Assembly (NCBI RefSeq): GCF_000176035.2
Contig: NC_015675.1
Location: 248,001-312,000, forward strand
DNA: 64,000 nucleotides
Direction: 5' to 3'
Origin: Mesorhizobium opportunistum WSM2075
Lineage (GTDB): Bacteria; Pseudomonadota; Alphaproteobacteria; Rhizobiales; Rhizobiaceae
The notes beneath the pieces are model-generated. The model had not been told where the DNA came from. It saw only the letters and a program-made list of their open reading frames with translations, and searched no databases. This document shows, one piece after another, positions 25,423 through 33,948 of this stretch. The number at the start of each line of letters is the position of its first letter. The first letter of the stretch is position 1. Both the position numbers and the translations under genes were made by a program.

Positions 25423-25650
25423 ACCCAACAGCCCATAAACCGGCTCGGGTTATATCCAACGATTGCCCCACCCGAGCGCCGTCCCTTGTTATGCGGGCTT
25501 GTTAAACCACCCGCCGTCGACCGGTTGCTTCCGGCCTTTCAACCTGTCGCCACTCTGACAGGTATAATTTGCAATTCTATTAAGGCGAGCAGAAGGCGGC
25601 AAGGGCAACCGCACATATTTTTGATTGAGCTTTCGCGTTCGACTCTGCCA

Positions 25651-25665
25651 TGCTGCAATGCACAC
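25651..25665 (-). promoter_or_regulatory. Weak motif copy upstream of exoX/exoY
   Basis: The minus strand reads GTGTGCATTGCAGCA, keeping TGC-NN-TGCAGCA but with a degenerate left arm. It lies about 230 bp before the exoX-like start. It could be chance. Confidence 0.3.
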
Positions 25666-25955
25666 GACCGCACTTCACTCAACCTGAAGCGGCTGGAATT
25701 TTTCAGTACAATCTGTAATATTGAGTAGTATTTTATGTTAATAGTCGTGAACTTCGCACCTTTCTAAAGCACTAATATGCACCCCTCTGGGCCACAGAGA
25801 ACGTTCCGCCCAAAATTCGCCTCAAAAAGGTCCGCATTTTTTCCATTTGCCCATTTATTGTCACAAATGTGCTATGTATCCTGAAAAATGTGCATTGCGA
25901 GCTTATTATTTAGTCAATTCATGACGTGACTATTTCAATGGGCTGGGAAATTGTG

Positions 25956-25970
25956 TGTTGCGCTGCAACA
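25956..25970 (+). promoter_or_regulatory. Perfect palindromic motif copy upstream of exoY
   Basis: TGTTGC-GCT-GCAACA is a perfect 6-bp inverted repeat with a 3-bp centre, 51 bp before the exoY start. It is the most symmetric copy in the window and probably defines the operator: TGTTGC-N3-GCAACA. Confidence 0.55.
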
Positions 25971-26021
25971 TTTTTTTGGTATCGTGTGGTGAACCATTCG
26001 TTCAACGCATGGAGTTACGGC

Positions 26022-26699
26022 ATGAGGGATATTGCCAAGTCGGCCACGGCGGACTTTTCGCAGGCTGACACCGATTTTCCGCCGCCGATCGGCGGACTCA
26101 TGAAGCGAAGTTTCGATATTGTCGGTTCGCTGGCGGGACTAATCGCTCTCAGCCCGCTGTTCGTGATGATAGCGCTGCTCGTCAAATTCTCCGACGGCGG
26201 ATCGGTTTTCTACGGCCACCGGCGAATCGGCCGCGGCGGCCGGGTTTTCCCGTGCCTGAAGTTCCGCACCATGGTTCCGGATGGCGACAAGGTGCTGGCC
26301 GCCTATCTGGCCACCAATCCGGAAGCCAACGCGGAGTGGATTGCGACCCGCAAGCTGAAGAACGATCCGCGCGTCACCCGCGTCGGAGCGGTGTTGAGGA
26401 AACTCAGCCTCGATGAATTGCCACAGATCATCAACATCCTGCAGGGCGACATGAGCCTTGTCGGGCCTCGCCCCGTTGTGCGCGACGAGCTGGAAATCTA
26501 CGGCAGCGCCGCGGTTTATTATCTGAAGTCGCGGCCCGGCCTGACCGGCCTGTGGCAGGTCAGCGGCCGCAACGACGTCTCCTATGACAGCCGCGTCGCG
26601 TTCGATCGCCACTATGTCGAAAACTGGTCGCTGTTCGAAGACGTTCGCATCATCGTCAGGACCGTGCCGGCCGTGTGGATGTCACGCGGTTCTTACTGA
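26022..26699 (+). CDS. exoY: Undecaprenyl-phosphate galactose phosphotransferase, ExoY-like
   Basis: This integral inner-membrane enzyme starts each repeat unit by moving a sugar-1-phosphate (galactose in succinoglycan) from UDP-sugar to undecaprenyl phosphate. The 225 residues show [20 protein letters not shown] (one membrane helix), the [16 protein letters not shown] motif, [10 protein letters not shown] and SLVGPRPV, and it ends SRGSY as in S. meliloti ExoY. ATG at 26022 has GGAG 7 nt upstream. A longer frame from 25926 would read through the palindromic motif and is rejected. exoF follows after 85 bp. Confidence 0.93.
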   Translation: MRDIAKSATADFSQADTDFPPPIGGLMKRSFDIVGSLAGLIALSPLFVMIALLVKFSDGGSVFYGHRRIGRGGRVFPCLKFRTMVPDGDKVLAAYLATNPEANAEWIATRKLKNDPRVTRVGAVLRKLSLDELPQIINILQGDMSLVGPRPVVRDELEIYGSAAVYYLKSRPGLTGLWQVSGRNDVSYDSRVAFDRHYVENWSLFEDVRIIVRTVPAVWMSRGSY

Positions 26700-26784
26700 C
26701 CGGCCGGCCGATACCAAGCATCCGGCGGCAAGCTCATCGGGCGATGGGGCTAAAACGGATCGGAACGTTCACTTGAAGACAGAC

Positions 26785-28041
26785 ATGTTCGAAGCCTTTG
26801 GCAGCGGCCCACTCTCCGGCCGCTCGCGGCTCATGGCCACATGCCTCGCGTTGTCCCTCGCTTTTCCCCAACTCGCAACCGCCGACGAATACCATCTCGG
26901 CTCGCAGGACAAGCTCACCATCCGCATCGCGGAGTGGCAGACCGTCGAAGGCACGTTCAGGGACTGGACGGCGGTCAATGGCCAATACACGGTCGGCCCT
27001 AGCGGCACGCTGTCGGTGCCTTTCGTCGGCGAGTTGCCGGCGGCCGGCAAGACCACGGCGGAAGTCGCGGCGGCTATCGGCGAGGCGCTGCAGCGTAAGC
27101 TCGCTCTGTCGGACAAGCCCGAAGCCTCGGTCGAAATGGCGCAGTTCCGGCCGTTCTACATTTCGGGCGAAGTGCAGAACCCCGGCCAGTTTCCCTTCGT
27201 GCCCGATCTGACGGTGCTGAAAGCGATCAGCGTCGCCGGCGGCATCCGGCGCACCGCGGACTACGGCCCGCAGCTCGGCAAGGACCTGGTCACCGCCAAG
27301 GGCAACTTCGACATCTCCGACGACCAGCGTGTCCGGCTGCTCGTCAGGCGCGCCCGCATCGATGCCGACCTTGCGGGCAAGACGAGCTTCGAGGCACCGA
27401 AGGAGGTCGAGGGCGATCCACGGCTGCCGACCATCGTCGCCGACGAGATGACGATCCTGACGGCCGACCAGAAGGCGCTGAAGCTGAAGCTCGAGGCGCT
27501 CGACGATCTCAAGAGTGTCCTGCAGGCCGAAATCGAATCGCTGCAAAAGAAGATCGTCAACCAGCAGAAGCAGGTCGACCTTGCGCAGCAGCAGCTCGCC
27601 AGCATCGGTCCATTGGCCCAGAAGGGCCTGGTCGCCAATGCGAGACTTCTGGATTCGCAGCAGTCCGTCACCGACCTGCAGGGCAAGATCCTCGACTACG
27701 AGACAGCCATCCTCACCGCCAAGCAGGCGATCAGCAAGGCGACGCAGGACGCCATCGATGCCCAGAACACGTTGAGTTCCAGCCTCGCCGCCGACCGGCA
27801 GCAGACCGAAGCCGATCTGAACGAGGCCGCGCTGAAGGTGAATATGCAGAAAGGCCTGATAGCCCAGGCCACCGATCCCGCGACGACGGCCGCCATCACC
27901 AACGACCAGCAGCCCACCCTGCTTTATTCACTGGTGCGCAATGTGGACGGCAAGACCAGCGAGATCGCGGCGAAGGAAGAAACGCAAGTGCTGCCCGGCG
28001 ATGTGATCAAGGTCAAGCTGGCGCCGCTGGCCAGCCAATAG
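26785..28041 (+). CDS. exoF: Outer-membrane polysaccharide export protein, ExoF-like
   Basis: The 418-residue periplasmic/outer-membrane-associated protein works with ExoP and ExoQ in export. A signal peptide (ATA|DEY cut near residue 34) is followed by the polysaccharide-export domain (YHLGSQDKLTIRI, GTLSVPFVGELPAAGKT) and an SLBB-like part (FYISGEVQNPGQFPFVPDLTV). A long coiled coil (about 230-365) comes next, then a C-terminal LPGDVIKVKL. The length is close to S. meliloti ExoF. No lipobox Cys is seen. The start is not sharply set: ATG 26785 is preferred, TTG 26773 is possible. A strong terminator follows 58 bp after the stop. Confidence 0.9.
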   Translation: MFEAFGSGPLSGRSRLMATCLALSLAFPQLATADEYHLGSQDKLTIRIAEWQTVEGTFRDWTAVNGQYTVGPSGTLSVPFVGELPAAGKTTAEVAAAIGEALQRKLALSDKPEASVEMAQFRPFYISGEVQNPGQFPFVPDLTVLKAISVAGGIRRTADYGPQLGKDLVTAKGNFDISDDQRVRLLVRRARIDADLAGKTSFEAPKEVEGDPRLPTIVADEMTILTADQKALKLKLEALDDLKSVLQAEIESLQKKIVNQQKQVDLAQQQLASIGPLAQKGLVANARLLDSQQSVTDLQGKILDYETAILTAKQAISKATQDAIDAQNTLSSSLAADRQQTEADLNEAALKVNMQKGLIAQATDPATTAAITNDQQPTLLYSLVRNVDGKTSEIAAKEETQVLPGDVIKVKLAPLASQ

Positions 28042-28098
28042 ACACACCGCCTTTGGCGCGATCCGGCGCCTTCGATCCCCAATCGCAAAGACATCCAA

Positions 28099-28130
28099 CC
28101 TCCGTCAGGCCTGCCTGGCGGAGGTTTTTT
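28099..28130 (+). terminator. Rho-independent terminator after exoF
   Basis: An 11-bp stem (outer arm CCTCCG/CGGAGG, inner TCAGG/CCTGG with one G-T pair) with a CCTG loop is followed directly by six T. It ends the exoY-exoF transcript and separates it from convergent exoQ. Confidence 0.85.
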
Positions 28131-28160
28131 GTTGGTGCGATTTTCTCTGATAGTGCGATG

Positions 28161-28194
28161 TTCAAGACCTTGAGATTTTCAAGACCTTGAGATT
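28161..28194. repeat. Tandem 17-bp direct repeat, two copies
   Basis: TTCAAGACCTTGAGATT occurs twice back to back in the gap between the exoF terminator and the end of exoQ. Nothing suggests a function. Confidence 0.7.
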
Positions 28195-28330
28195 TTCGGG
28201 GCCGTGAGATCTTCAGACGGCGAACCGATCAAAGCGCGCCGCCTTCGAAGGAAATCACGCGACGCGCTTTTGTCTTTGATGCATGTCGTTGCCCAAAATC
28301 GCTACGCCCTTTTGGACAAGGTGCGTTGGC

Positions 28331-29644
28331 TCACGAAGGGTCGGCAGTCGCCGGACGGCCGGCGTGCCGCGGCCATTCGGCCTCGCCCCTGTTCGCATCC
28401 GCCGGCTCGAAGGCCGGCGACCGCCGCGTGCCGGTAACGGGCAGCCGTGCCAGCTTGAAATAGCTGAAATACATCAGGAAGGAGCCCATGATGTAGGGGT
28501 TGAGGATCTCGACCTCGACGAAGGAGCGGATCAGCAGCAGCACCATCACGCCGAAGAGAACCACCGATTCGGCTTGCCACGCCTTGAAGATCACCATCGA
28601 GACGTGGCCGTAAAGCGTGCGCAGCATGATCAGCGACACCATCGTCGCGCCGGTGAAGCCGAGTTCGACAAGCGCCTCGATATAGGTGTTGTGGAAATGA
28701 AAGCCGGTGCGGGTGGTGATGTAGAATTCGTTCCACAGCCGCTCGGCCTCGGCGAATCCCTGCACCCAATAGGCGGCATAACCGACGCCGAGGATCGGCG
28801 ACCGCTGAGCGGCATCCCAGCCCTGTTCCCAGAGATAGGTCCGCCCGGTGAGCGTCGAATCCTTGCCGAAGATGCCAAGCACGAAGTCCATGAGCCCAAG
28901 ATTGAGCGCCACAACAGCCACCACGACGATCATGCCGGCACCGACCAGGAAGATCACGCGGCGATAGCGCCGCGACAAGAGCTTGCTCATGGCAAGCAGT
29001 GCAATCAGCGCCAGGACCGCCGGTATCGAGGCCATCGAGGTGGCGGAATGCGAGACGACCAGCACATAGGCCGACAACAGCACGACCGGCACCGTCAGGA
29101 TGAAGCTGAGCCGGCCACGCCGCAGGAAGGCGAGGAACACAACCGAGAAATAGATGCCGAGCGAGCCGACAAAACCGATCTGGTTCTTGGACGCGAAGGC
29201 GCCGACGAAATTGTAGGTGCCGTCGAGGACATCCTCGGAATAGCCCCCGACCTTGAGTGAATAGAGCAGGACGAAGAATATCCCGATCAGGGCGCCCAGC
29301 GTCAGGGTGCGCGCGCTGACGGTGCGCGCCGCGACATAGGCACAGGCAATATGGGAAAGGTACTGGATCGCCGTCCTTGCGGTAGTGCCGGGCGCCTGCG
29401 ACCAGAAGACGGAGAAGCAGACATAGGCCGCGAACAGCAGCGGCAGCCAGGCGCTGGACAGCTGCCGCAGGAAGCGCCGGTAGTCGACCAGGATGAGCGG
29501 AAGCCAGACGGCGTAGTAGGCCAGGATCAGCACCTGGCCGAATATGACGGAATAGGAGAACGCCCAGATCGAGACGGCAACGGCAAAGGCGCCATAGGCG
29601 GAGTTCTTTTCGGGATCGACCAGCAGGGACTTGGGAATCTTCAT
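28331..29644 (-). CDS. exoQ: Exopolysaccharide polymerase, ExoQ/Wzy-like
   Basis: This 437-residue polytopic inner-membrane protein would join repeat units in the periplasm. About 11-12 hydrophobic segments are visible. The O-antigen ligase/polymerase signature is present: a large periplasmic loop with TGRTYLWEQGWDAAQRSPILGVG and, further on, FHFHNTYIEALVELGFTG. ATG at 29644 (MKIPKSLLVDPEKN) was chosen; the longer frame to 29722 is a GC-rich artefact. It is convergent with exoF and its leader contains a motif copy. Confidence 0.9.
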   Translation of the reverse strand: MKIPKSLLVDPEKNSAYGAFAVAVSIWAFSYSVIFGQVLILAYYAVWLPLILVDYRRFLRQLSSAWLPLLFAAYVCFSVFWSQAPGTTARTAIQYLSHIACAYVAARTVSARTLTLGALIGIFFVLLYSLKVGGYSEDVLDGTYNFVGAFASKNQIGFVGSLGIYFSVVFLAFLRRGRLSFILTVPVVLLSAYVLVVSHSATSMASIPAVLALIALLAMSKLLSRRYRRVIFLVGAGMIVVVAVVALNLGLMDFVLGIFGKDSTLTGRTYLWEQGWDAAQRSPILGVGYAAYWVQGFAEAERLWNEFYITTRTGFHFHNTYIEALVELGFTGATMVSLIMLRTLYGHVSMVIFKAWQAESVVLFGVMVLLLIRSFVEVEILNPYIMGSFLMYFSYFKLARLPVTGTRRSPAFEPADANRGEAEWPRHAGRPATADPS

Positions 29645-29993
29645 CTCAGAGTCCCGTCGACGCGACCCAAGACCGGCAGGCCAGAGACCACCAAGCCCGG
29701 CAGGCCGAAAGCCGGCCGCCATATCCGCAAACAGGGGCGTACAATAAACAGCGTCTCCATTGTGCAGTGCAATATAGCCTATCGCACCCCTTGCTCAATG
29801 GCAAATCCGGGGCAAATCCGGTCACCTTGTCTTACAGCCGGGCGATTGCCGAGAGATCGATGGGGTCCGCGCTGCTTCGGGATTGGCCCAGACGATCGCC
29901 CCACATGCCGGCTTGAACTTGCCTGCCGGCGACTTCACAGTCCACCTGGGACGAGGCGGCCGGTTGCATCGGTCACGGACAGAGGAAAATCAG
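29645..29993. promoter_or_regulatory. Divergent region between exoQ and a short-chain dehydrogenase
   Basis: This 349-bp stretch holds no gene I can support. It contains the AT-rich exoQ promoter side (29740-29800) with one motif copy, and an AGAGGA ribosome site for the right-hand gene. Confidence 0.55.
29760..29774 (-). promoter_or_regulatory. Motif copy upstream of exoQ
   Basis: The minus strand reads TATTGCACTGCACAA, keeping TTGC-NN-TGCA, about 116 bp before the exoQ start. It is a weaker match than those at exoY and exoL. Confidence 0.4.
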
Positions 29994-30746
29994 ATGCCTA
30001 TGCATTTTGCGGGACGCTTCGCCGGCCGGTCGGCGGTCATCACCGGCGGGGCCTCGGGCATCGGCCTGGCGGTGGCGCAAAGGATCGTCGGCGAAGGCGG
30101 GCGCGTGAGCGTCTGGGATCGCGACCCGGCCCAGATCGAACAGGCCAAAGCCGTTGTTGCCGGCCTGCACGGCGTGACGTTGGACGTTGCCGATGCGCAG
30201 GGTGTTGAGGCCGCCACAGCGCGGACGATCGAAGCCCTTGGCGGCGTCGACATCCTGGTCACCAGCGCGGCCATCACCGGACCGAACATGACGACCTGGT
30301 CCTATTCGACGGAGGATTGGCAGAAGGTCATCGACATCAACATCAACGGCGTCTTCTACTGCAACAAGGCGCTCGTCGCGCACATGCTCGAACGCGACTA
30401 TGGCCGCATCGTCAACATCGCCTCGATCGCCGGCAAGGAAGGCAATCCCAACGCCTCCGCCTACAGCACGTCGAAAGCAGCGGTGATCGGCCTGACCAAG
30501 TCGCTCGGCAAGGAATTGGCCAAGACCAAGATAACGGTCAATTGCGTGACGCCGGCGGCCGTGCGCACCGCGATCTTCAAGCAGATGAGCCAGGAGCACA
30601 TCGATTTCATGCTGTCCAAGATACCGATGGCGCGCTTCGGCGAGGTCGAGGAAGTGGCGGCACTGATCTGCTGGATCGCCTCGGAGGAGTGCTCGTTCAC
30701 GACGGCCGCGGTGTTCGACGTCTCCGGCGGCCGCGCTACCTATTAA
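29994..30746 (+). CDS. SDR family oxidoreductase
   Basis: The 250-residue protein is a classical short-chain dehydrogenase: the NAD(P)-binding GGASGIG at 17-23, NIAS with the catalytic-region Ser, and YSTSKAA with the active-site Tyr and Lys. It ends with a VFDVSGGRATY tail. Asp in VWDRDP after the second strand suggests NAD+ preference. The substrate is unknown; relatives reduce 3-oxoacyl groups or oxidise sugars and lactones. ATG at 29994 has AGAGGA 7 nt upstream. It stands alone before the glucoamylase-like gene. Confidence 0.85.
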   Translation: MPMHFAGRFAGRSAVITGGASGIGLAVAQRIVGEGGRVSVWDRDPAQIEQAKAVVAGLHGVTLDVADAQGVEAATARTIEALGGVDILVTSAAITGPNMTTWSYSTEDWQKVIDININGVFYCNKALVAHMLERDYGRIVNIASIAGKEGNPNASAYSTSKAAVIGLTKSLGKELAKTKITVNCVTPAAVRTAIFKQMSQEHIDFMLSKIPMARFGEVEEVAALICWIASEECSFTTAAVFDVSGGRATY

Positions 30747-30929
30747 CCAGCCGGGGGCTCCTGCCTCTGCCAGGTCCAACTACAATTCCGCGTGACGGAG
30801 CAACGAACGGAGCTGACAGGCGTATAGTGGCTGAGGTCCGGATGGACGGTGATGACATAACAGGGTTGCGGGAAGCCATGATGCGACGAGACAGCCCGGC
30901 AGGGGCGATGACCCACGGCCGCCGTGCCG

Positions 30930-32330
30930 ATGAAGCGCGATCGGCGGGAGTCACGACCATCTGGCCGGAGTTTGCATCGTTTGCCTGAAGCATATCCCGC
31001 CACGCTGTCCGACGACGAGCTTCTGGATCGCTATCAGCGCGCCGCCTTCGGCTATTTCCTGGAGAATGTGAACCCCGACAACGGGCTGGTTGCCGACACG
31101 TCACGGCCGAATTCGCCGGCCAGCATCGCGGTCGTCGGTTTCGCGCTGTCCTGCTATCCGATCGGCGTCGAGCGCGGCTGGATGACGCGCGAGACGGCGG
31201 TGGAGCTTACCCTTGCCGCGCTGCGTTTCTTCTCGGCCAGCCCGCAAGGCAGCGGCGACGAGGTCACCGGCCACAAGGGCTTTTACTACCACTTCCTCGA
31301 TATGCGGACCGGGCTGCGGGTCTGGCGTTGCGAGCTGTCGATGGTCGACACCGCCCTGCTGATCGCCGGCTTCCTGGTGGCGAGCGCCTATTTCGCCGGC
31401 AGGGATGAGAAGGAAACCGAAATCCGCGAGCTGGCCGAGGCGCTCTACCGGCGCGTCGACTGGCGCTGGGCGCAAGGCAGCAGTCCGACCTTGCGGCAAG
31501 GCTGGAAGCCCAGGAGCGGCTTTCTGCACTATGGCTGGGAAGGCTACAACGAGGCGACGATCCTCTATGTGCTGTCGATGGCCTCGCCGGACAGCCCGAC
31601 GTCGGACGACTGCTACGAAGGCTGGACGGCGACCTACCAGTGGGAAAACATCTATGGCCATGACGTGCTCTATGGCGGACCGCTGTTCATGCATCAGTTC
31701 TCGCATGCCTGGATCGATTTCGCAGGCATCCGCGACGCCTTCATGCGCGAGAAGAATTCGGACTATTTCGAGAACAGCCGCCGTTCGACCTACCTTCACC
31801 GCGACTATGCCCGGCACAATCCCTATGGCTTTGACGGCTATGGCGAGAACCTCTGGGGACTGTCGGCCGGGGACGGACCGGGCGGCTTCCGCGCCAGCGT
31901 GGAGCGACGGCGCCACCGGTTTTCCGGATACGCCGCGCGCGGGGCGCCTTTCGGGCCGGATGACGGGACGATCGCGCCATGGTCCTATCCGGCGTCGCTG
32001 CCCTTCGCGCCTGACATTTGCCTGGCGGCCTTGCGCCATCTCGGCGACCGCTATCCGCAGGTGATCGACAATTTCCGGCTGCCGAGCGGCTTCAATCCGA
32101 CATTGGCCAGCCGGCGAAAATTCGGCCGCAACGGTTGGATCTCGGAAGGCCATTATGGGCTGGACCAGGGCATCGTGGCGATGATGATCGAGAACCACCG
32201 CTCGCGCCTGATCTGGGAGTTGATGCGGTCCAATCCTCACATCCGCCGCGGCCTGGACAAGGCCGGCTTCACCGGCGGATGGCTGTCGCAGCTCGCAAGC
32301 CCCGAGCCTGGGGGCCGCGATGTCGCGTGA
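30930..32330 (+). CDS. Glucoamylase-like (PF10091-type) glycoside hydrolase
   Basis: The 466-residue protein has the alpha/alpha-barrel look of the putative glucoamylase family related to beta-1,2-glucan hydrolases. Recognisable stretches are RAAFGYFLENVNPDNGLVADT, GHKGFYYHFLDMRTGLR, SGFLHYGWEGYNEATILY and LFMHQFSHAWIDF, and EGHYGLDQG near the end. No signal peptide is evident, so a cytoplasmic role is likely, perhaps on cyclic beta-glucan or an intermediate. The start is doubtful: ATG 30930 lacks a ribosome site, while TTG 30981 would trim a non-conserved arginine-rich tail. It overlaps the next gene by 11 bp, implying coupling. Confidence 0.78.
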   Translation: MKRDRRESRPSGRSLHRLPEAYPATLSDDELLDRYQRAAFGYFLENVNPDNGLVADTSRPNSPASIAVVGFALSCYPIGVERGWMTRETAVELTLAALRFFSASPQGSGDEVTGHKGFYYHFLDMRTGLRVWRCELSMVDTALLIAGFLVASAYFAGRDEKETEIRELAEALYRRVDWRWAQGSSPTLRQGWKPRSGFLHYGWEGYNEATILYVLSMASPDSPTSDDCYEGWTATYQWENIYGHDVLYGGPLFMHQFSHAWIDFAGIRDAFMREKNSDYFENSRRSTYLHRDYARHNPYGFDGYGENLWGLSAGDGPGGFRASVERRRHRFSGYAARGAPFGPDDGTIAPWSYPASLPFAPDICLAALRHLGDRYPQVIDNFRLPSGFNPTLASRRKFGRNGWISEGHYGLDQGIVAMMIENHRSRLIWELMRSNPHIRRGLDKAGFTGGWLSQLASPEPGGRDVA

Positions 32331-33849
32331 ACGGACAAAAGCCGCCGCCTTCCCGGTCGACCGCAACGATGTCGAGCTGATCCAGGGCGCGCATCCGCCG
32401 CGCTGGAAGAACCCGGAGCCGGACGGTTCCTACAATCTCGTCGTCATCGGCGCCGGGCCTGCCGGACTGACCGCCGCGCGCGACGCCGCAAGCCTTGGCG
32501 CCAAGGTCGCGCTGATCGAGCGCAGGCTGATCGGCGGTGCGTGCGTCAATGTCGGCGGGGTGCCGTCGAAGTCGATCATCCGCACGGCCAGGCTCTATGC
32601 CGACATGCGCGACGCCGAGAATTTCGGCGGCGACACGCCGGAGCGTCTGCACGTCGACTTCGAACGCGCCATGATGCGGATGCGGCAGATCCGGGAGCGG
32701 ATCAGCCGCGCCGATTCGGCCGCCGCCATCGCTTCGCAAGGCATCGACCTCTATTTCGGTGAGGCACGCTTCGCCGGCACGGACACGGTGGTGGTCGCCG
32801 GCAAGACGCTGCGGTTCAGAAAGGCTTTGATCGCGACAGGTGCGCATCCAAGCGGGCCGGCGATTCCGGGGCTTGCCGAGGCCGGCTATCTCAACAACGA
32901 AACCATGTTCGATCTCACGAAGTGCCCGCCACGGCTCCTGGTCATCGGCGGCGGGCCGCTCGGCTGCGAGACGGCGCAGGCCTTCTGCCTGCTCGGTGCC
33001 AAGGTCATCCTGGCGCAGAGCGATCCGATGTTCCTGCCGGGCGAGGAACGCGATGCCGCGCAGATCCTTTCGGATGCGCTGGCGCGCGAGGGGGTCGAGG
33101 TCTGCCTGAACACCGAAGTGGTGGCGGTGCGGACAAAGGGCGGCCAAAAGCTTGCCGACCTGATGCGGGACGGCGACGTGACGACGATTTCCGTCGACGA
33201 GATCATCACCGGTGTCGGCCGTTCGCCCAACGTCGATGGCCTTGGCCTGGAAGACGCCGGGGTCGCGTATAACGCCAACGGCATCAAGGTGGATGATTAT
33301 CTCAAGACCACAAATCCGCATATCTACGCGGCGGGCGATGTGTGCCTGGAATACAAGTTCACCCATACGGCGGAAGCGACCGCCCGCATTGTCGTGCGCA
33401 ACGCGCTGTTTCGCGGGCGCGGGAAGCTCAGCGACCTTGTCGTTCCCTGGTGCACCTATACCGATCCGGAGATCGCCCATGTCGGTCTCTATCCGGTGGA
33501 GGCACGCCAGAACGGCATTCCGGTCAAGACCTATACGGTGCTGATGCACGATGTCCCCCGTGCCGTGATGGACGGCGAGGAAGAGGGGTTCGTCAAGATC
33601 CATGTCAGGGAGGGATCCGACCGCATCCTCGGCGCGACGGTGGTCGCCGCCCACGCCGGCGAGATGATCAATGCGGTGACGCTCGCCATCCGGTCAGGCA
33701 TGGGATTGCATGCCCTGGCCGACGTGATCCACCCCTTCCCGACGCAGGCCCAAGGCATCAAGATGGCGGGCGACGCCTACCGGCGAACGCGGTTCACAAC
33801 CTTGCGCAGGCGTCTGGCGGCGCGCTGGCTGGCCTGGTCGAGGCGATGA
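32320..33849 (+). CDS. Pyridine nucleotide-disulfide reductase homologue lacking one redox cysteine
   Basis: The 509-residue flavoprotein has the mercuric reductase/lipoamide dehydrogenase layout. The FAD motif VVIGAGPAGLTAA lies near 41-53, the NAD(P) motif LVIGGGPLGCETAQ is central, AAGDVCLEYKFTH follows, and the dimer domain ends with IHPFPTQAQG. The redox motif reads GGACVNVGGVPSK: Cys75 is kept, but the second Cys is Gly80. A normal disulfide cannot form, so the enzyme may act as an oxidase or an NAD(P)H-quinone-type reductase, or use a partner. ATG at 32320 lies inside the hydrolase gene. The reading was checked codon by codon and is not a frameshift. Confidence 0.85.
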   Translation: MSRERTKAAAFPVDRNDVELIQGAHPPRWKNPEPDGSYNLVVIGAGPAGLTAARDAASLGAKVALIERRLIGGACVNVGGVPSKSIIRTARLYADMRDAENFGGDTPERLHVDFERAMMRMRQIRERISRADSAAAIASQGIDLYFGEARFAGTDTVVVAGKTLRFRKALIATGAHPSGPAIPGLAEAGYLNNETMFDLTKCPPRLLVIGGGPLGCETAQAFCLLGAKVILAQSDPMFLPGEERDAAQILSDALAREGVEVCLNTEVVAVRTKGGQKLADLMRDGDVTTISVDEIITGVGRSPNVDGLGLEDAGVAYNANGIKVDDYLKTTNPHIYAAGDVCLEYKFTHTAEATARIVVRNALFRGRGKLSDLVVPWCTYTDPEIAHVGLYPVEARQNGIPVKTYTVLMHDVPRAVMDGEEEGFVKIHVREGSDRILGATVVAAHAGEMINAVTLAIRSGMGLHALADVIHPFPTQAQGIKMAGDAYRRTRFTTLRRRLAARWLAWSRR

Positions 33850-33948
33850 CAGCGTATGGAGCAGCTTTTTCTCTGAAATGTCCGCAAATACACGACCAAG
33901 TATCCCGCCCGGCGCTTGACGGCACCCAGTACGACTAAGGAAGATTGG

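Larger units (their letters stand above)
25423..26021. promoter_or_regulatory. Long AT-rich region between exoX-like gene and exoY
   Basis: No convincing gene is present in these 599 bp. The only open frame of note (25486-25728, plus) lacks a ribosome site and a coding character. The sequence is AT-rich from 25690 to 25930. Two motif copies lie here. Such a long leader suggests several regulators of exoY, the committed step of exopolysaccharide synthesis. Confidence 0.6.

Noticed and set aside
25486..25728. Plus-strand frame of 80 codons in the exoX-exoY interval
   Set aside because: No ribosome site, no recognisable pattern, and AT-rich regulatory sequence fits the region better.
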